DNA of 7,538 nt from Nitrosomonas sp. (GTDB lineage: Bacteria > Pseudomonadota > Gammaproteobacteria > Burkholderiales > Nitrosomonadaceae), in assembly GCA_029881855.1 (NCBI GenBank), contig JAOULU010000076.1, positions 1 to 7,538 on the forward strand, in the 5' to 3' direction. The notes under the pieces were generated by a model. It saw only the letters and a list, made by a program, of their open reading frames with translations, did not search any database and was not told the origin of the DNA. Below, piece by piece: positions 5,111 to 7,538 of this stretch. Each line of letters opens with the position of its first letter. The stretch's first letter is position 1. Position numbers and translations under genes: made by a program.

Positions 5111-5791
5111 ATGAAGTACCAAATTGCTCCAAGTATTCTCTCAGCAAACTTCGCAAAACTGGGCGAGGAAATCACAGCCGTTATTGATTCCGGTGCTGAT
5201 ATTGTTCATTTTGATGTGATGGACAATCACTATGTGCCTAATCTAACAATTGGACCATTAGTCTGTGAAGCGATCCGTCCGGTAACTGATGCAGTAATTG
5301 ATGTTCATTTAATGGTTGAGCCGGTTGATCGTATCATTCCTGATTTCGCTAAAGCAGGTGCTAATATTATTTCATTTCACCCAGAAGCATCTAACCATAT
5401 TGACCGAACTATTGGTTTGATCAAAGAACAAGGCTGCAAGGCTGGCATGGTTTTTAATCCAGCCACCCCTCTAAGTTATTTGGACCATGTTTTAGATAAA
5501 TTGGATTTAGTGCTTATTATGTCTGTTAATCCGGGATTTGGTGGACAAGCATTTATCCCTGAAGCACTTAACAAACTAGCAGCTGTACGCAAGCGTATTG
5601 ATGCCAGTGGAAATGACATTATGTTAGAAATTGATGGTGGCGTAAAAGTCGACAATATTGCTGACATTGCTCGTGCAGGTGCAGACACTTTTGTTGCCGG
5701 ATCCGCTATTTATAATGCGGGTAAAGATAGCGATCCACACCGCTATGATTCTGTGCTTTCTGCCTTACGTGCAGAGTTAGCAAAAGTATAA
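5111..5791 (+). CDS. rpe: Ribulose-phosphate 3-epimerase
   Basis: Interconverts D-ribulose 5-phosphate and D-xylulose 5-phosphate in the pentose phosphate pathway and, in autotrophs, the Calvin cycle; cytoplasmic. The protein has 226 residues, the usual length, and a complete TIM barrel. It opens with [14 protein letters not shown] (residues 5-18). The metal and catalytic residues are in place: His33 and Asp35 in [13 protein letters not shown], His66 in DVHLMVE, and Asp175 in LEIDGGV. The phosphate-binding segments [10 protein letters not shown] (137-146) and FVAGSAIY (194-201) are present. A reading from TTG 5090 would add MIIKGSH, but AAAGGGG six bases before ATG 5111 and the family N-terminus favour 5111. 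gph starts 26 bases after the stop, so these genes form a transcription unit. Linkage with gph fits carbon metabolism that handles phosphoglycolate, but the pair is also common in heterotrophs. Confidence 0.97.
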   Translation: MKYQIAPSILSANFAKLGEEITAVIDSGADIVHFDVMDNHYVPNLTIGPLVCEAIRPVTDAVIDVHLMVEPVDRIIPDFAKAGANIISFHPEASNHIDRTIGLIKEQGCKAGMVFNPATPLSYLDHVLDKLDLVLIMSVNPGFGGQAFIPEALNKLAAVRKRIDASGNDIMLEIDGGVKVDNIADIARAGADTFVAGSAIYNAGKDSDPHRYDSVLSALRAELAKV

Positions 5792-5817
5792 ATATTGTTA
5801 AAAAATAACATAAACAA

Positions 5818-6546
5818 ATGAACGATCAATTTTTTACTTACGCGCAATCTACAAAGCAACGTATAGAATTTCCATTACCAGTTAAAGTGGTCATGATTGA
5901 TTTAGACGGTACTTTATTGGATACAGCTGATGACCTTGCTTTGGCTGCCAACTTGATGTTGCGTGATTTAGACTTGCCTGAGCACTCCACAGATACGATA
6001 AAAGCCTATATAGGCAAGGGTATTGAGCGATTAGTAAAGCGCACATTAACGGGACAGTTAGATGGCGAACCTAATGCCTCCTTATTAGCTAAAGCATTAC
6101 CTATTTACAATAAGCACTATGCAGAGTGCCTCAGTGTTAATACACGCCCCTACCCAGGTGTCGTACATGGCGTAGAACTGCTGTTATCATCCGGGTTTAA
6201 ATTGGCTTGCATCACCAATAAATCAGAAGCCTTTACATTGCCTTTACTGCGTGCCACAAAGCTGTTTGATCATTTCGAGATTGTTTTATCAGGAGACAGT
6301 CTACCTGCAAAAAAACCTGATCCAATGCCATTGATTCATATTTGTGACCACTTCAAAGCCCCGTACAGCGAGGCTTTACTGATCGGTGACTCACTCAATG
6401 ATGCCATTGCTGCGCGTGCAGCAGGTTGTCATGTTTTTTGTGTGCCCTATGGATACAATGAAGGTCGAGATGTGCATGATTTAGATTGTGATGCTATCGT
6501 AAACACAATTGAAGATGCATCTAAATTAATTACCAATCTAAATTAA
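5818..6546 (+). CDS. gph: Phosphoglycolate phosphatase
   Basis: HAD-superfamily phosphatase of the Gph type, which removes phosphate from 2-phosphoglycolate; cytoplasmic and Mg-dependent. In the 242-residue protein the four HAD motifs are intact. Motif I is DLDGT with nucleophile Asp28 and Asp30, motif II is ITNK with Thr133, motif III is the Lys of AKKPDP at 165/166, and motif IV is GDSLND with Asp191 and Asp195. A helical cap lies between motifs I and II (about residues 40-110), as in subclass I. About 20 residues before the first strand, including MNDQFFTYAQ, make it slightly longer at the N-terminus than many homologs. No clear ribosome binding site precedes ATG 5818; the gap to rpe holds a small AT hairpin (TGTTA 5796-5800 with TAACA 5806-5810). 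Position after rpe and before trpE supports Gph over other HAD phosphatases. Confidence 0.93.
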   Translation: MNDQFFTYAQSTKQRIEFPLPVKVVMIDLDGTLLDTADDLALAANLMLRDLDLPEHSTDTIKAYIGKGIERLVKRTLTGQLDGEPNASLLAKALPIYNKHYAECLSVNTRPYPGVVHGVELLLSSGFKLACITNKSEAFTLPLLRATKLFDHFEIVLSGDSLPAKKPDPMPLIHICDHFKAPYSEALLIGDSLNDAIAARAAGCHVFCVPYGYNEGRDVHDLDCDAIVNTIEDASKLITNLN

Positions 6547-6661
6547 TTCGCAAATGGATATCAAAGAAATAGTATTAAGTGCTTACAACATTACCGACCG
6601 TCATGCATAAATACACTTTGATTATCCTTCCACTTTCTAATGATCGCAATGGAAAATCGAA

Positions 6662-7538
6662 ATGACAGAGAATGAATTTAATCAACTTGCACAGCAAGGA
6701 TTCAACCGTATTCCTGTCATACTTGAAACATTTGCTGATCTTGATACGCCACTTTCCATTTACCTTAAACTCGCTAACACACCCTATTCTTACCTTTTAG
6801 AATCGGTCCAAGGGGGCGAGCGTTTTGGGCGCTATTCCTATATCGGATTACCCGCACAAACACGTCTTGAAGCGCGTGGCAATAAAATCAAGATCATCAA
6901 TAATAAGGATGTTATCGAAAAAGAAGTTGAAGACACATTGGCCTTTATCGAGTCCTACAAGACGCAGTTTAGAGCAGCGCCATATCCTAGGCTACCGCGT
7001 TTTTGTGGCGGATTGGTAGGATACTTTTCTTATGACACTGTGCGCTACATAGAACACAGACTAACAGGTCATGCACAACCCGATTCCTTAGACACACCAG
7101 ATATACTGTTATTACTGTCCGAAGAACTTGCTGTCGTTGATAATCTATCCGGTAAATTAAATCTTATTACTTATGTCGATCCGGCAGTTGACAATGCCTA
7201 TCGGAAAGGTAAAGCACGCTTAAAAACATTACTCGCAAAGTTACGTCAATCCATAGAAATCCCAATTGAACAAGCCGTTAATTCTGTCGAGGCAATTTCG
7301 GAATTTTCAGAAACTGATTTTAAATCAGCCGTAGAACGTGCAAAGCGCTATATTTATGATGGCGATATCATGCAAGTAGTTTTATCCCAGCGCACAACTA
7401 AACCCTTTAACGCATCCCCACTCGCTTTATATCGTGCATTACGCAGCCTAAATCCTTCCCCTTACATGTTCTTTTATCATTTTGAGAACTTTTATGTGGT
7501 CGGTGCTTCACCAGAAATCCTAGTCCGGCTTGAAGATG
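6662..7538 (+). CDS. trpE: Anthranilate synthase component I, N-terminal part (runs off window)
   Basis: Catalyses, with the TrpG glutaminase, the formation of anthranilate from chorismate, the first committed step of tryptophan synthesis. The open frame runs from ATG 6662 to the window end with no stop: 292 codons, against about 500 for a full TrpE. The N-terminal domain holds the tryptophan feedback motif LLES (residues 45-48) in YSYLLESVQGGERFGRYSYIG. GGLVGYFSYD follows near residue 116. The chorismate-binding domain begins near residue 220 with the family segments DGDIMQVVLSQR (233-244) and GASPEILVRLED (281-292); the later catalytic residues lie beyond the window. GGAAAA at 6651-6656 is a modest ribosome binding site. 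The 115-base gap after gph contains no Trp-rich leader peptide, so classic attenuation is not supported. trpG, trpD and trpC would be expected downstream. Confidence 0.96.
   Translation, partial: MTENEFNQLAQQGFNRIPVILETFADLDTPLSIYLKLANTPYSYLLESVQGGERFGRYSYIGLPAQTRLEARGNKIKIINNKDVIEKEVEDTLAFIESYKTQFRAAPYPRLPRFCGGLVGYFSYDTVRYIEHRLTGHAQPDSLDTPDILLLLSEELAVVDNLSGKLNLITYVDPAVDNAYRKGKARLKTLLAKLRQSIEIPIEQAVNSVEAISEFSETDFKSAVERAKRYIYDGDIMQVVLSQRTTKPFNASPLALYRALRSLNPSPYMFFYHFENFYVVGASPEILVRLED

Noticed and set aside
6554..6610. 18-codon open frame between gph and trpE as a possible trp leader peptide
   Set aside because: It contains no Trp codon and is not followed by an attenuator-like set of stems or a T run.

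Overview
The window looks like chromosomal DNA of a moderately AT-rich Gram-negative bacterium, most likely a betaproteobacterium. The reasons are the run rpe-gph-trpE next to apaG, which I recall as a common betaproteobacterial arrangement, a Ni-type (short) glyoxalase I, and a short RsmI-like methyltransferase. A position near Nitrosomonadales or methylotrophs is a guess from memory of gene order.

Left block (1-1786): a small rubredoxin gene is followed with no gap (TAAATG) by glyoxalase I gloA. On the opposite strand, converging on them, apaG is followed by a short tetrapyrrole-methylase-family SAM methyltransferase.

Middle block (about 1790-5100): this looks like accessory DNA lying between apaG and rpe. 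It holds a regulator made of a degenerate receiver domain and an AraC-type DNA-binding domain. The gene is split by a one-base frame change at a run of eight A. Two paralogous genes of a family I do not recognise follow (2994-4004 and 4199-4894). They share a domain of roughly 220 residues ending in a conserved Trp-rich signature (YDIN-x-GW-x-WG-x-x-x-W). The first copy has about 100 extra N-terminal residues, and the second starts almost exactly at the shared domain. A perfect 16-bp inverted repeat lies between them. An exact 12-bp direct repeat (TCTAGAAAAAAG) lies on each side of the block, in the apaG-side and rpe-side intergenic regions, as expected if the block arrived as one insertion.

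Right block (5111-7538): ribulose-phosphate 3-epimerase, phosphoglycolate phosphatase and the 5' part of anthranilate synthase component I (trpE), all forward and probably co-transcribed. trpE runs off the window. No trp leader peptide was seen.

The most interesting part is the middle block: a possible regulator plus two-effector cassette of unknown function with a lesion or slippage site in the regulator.
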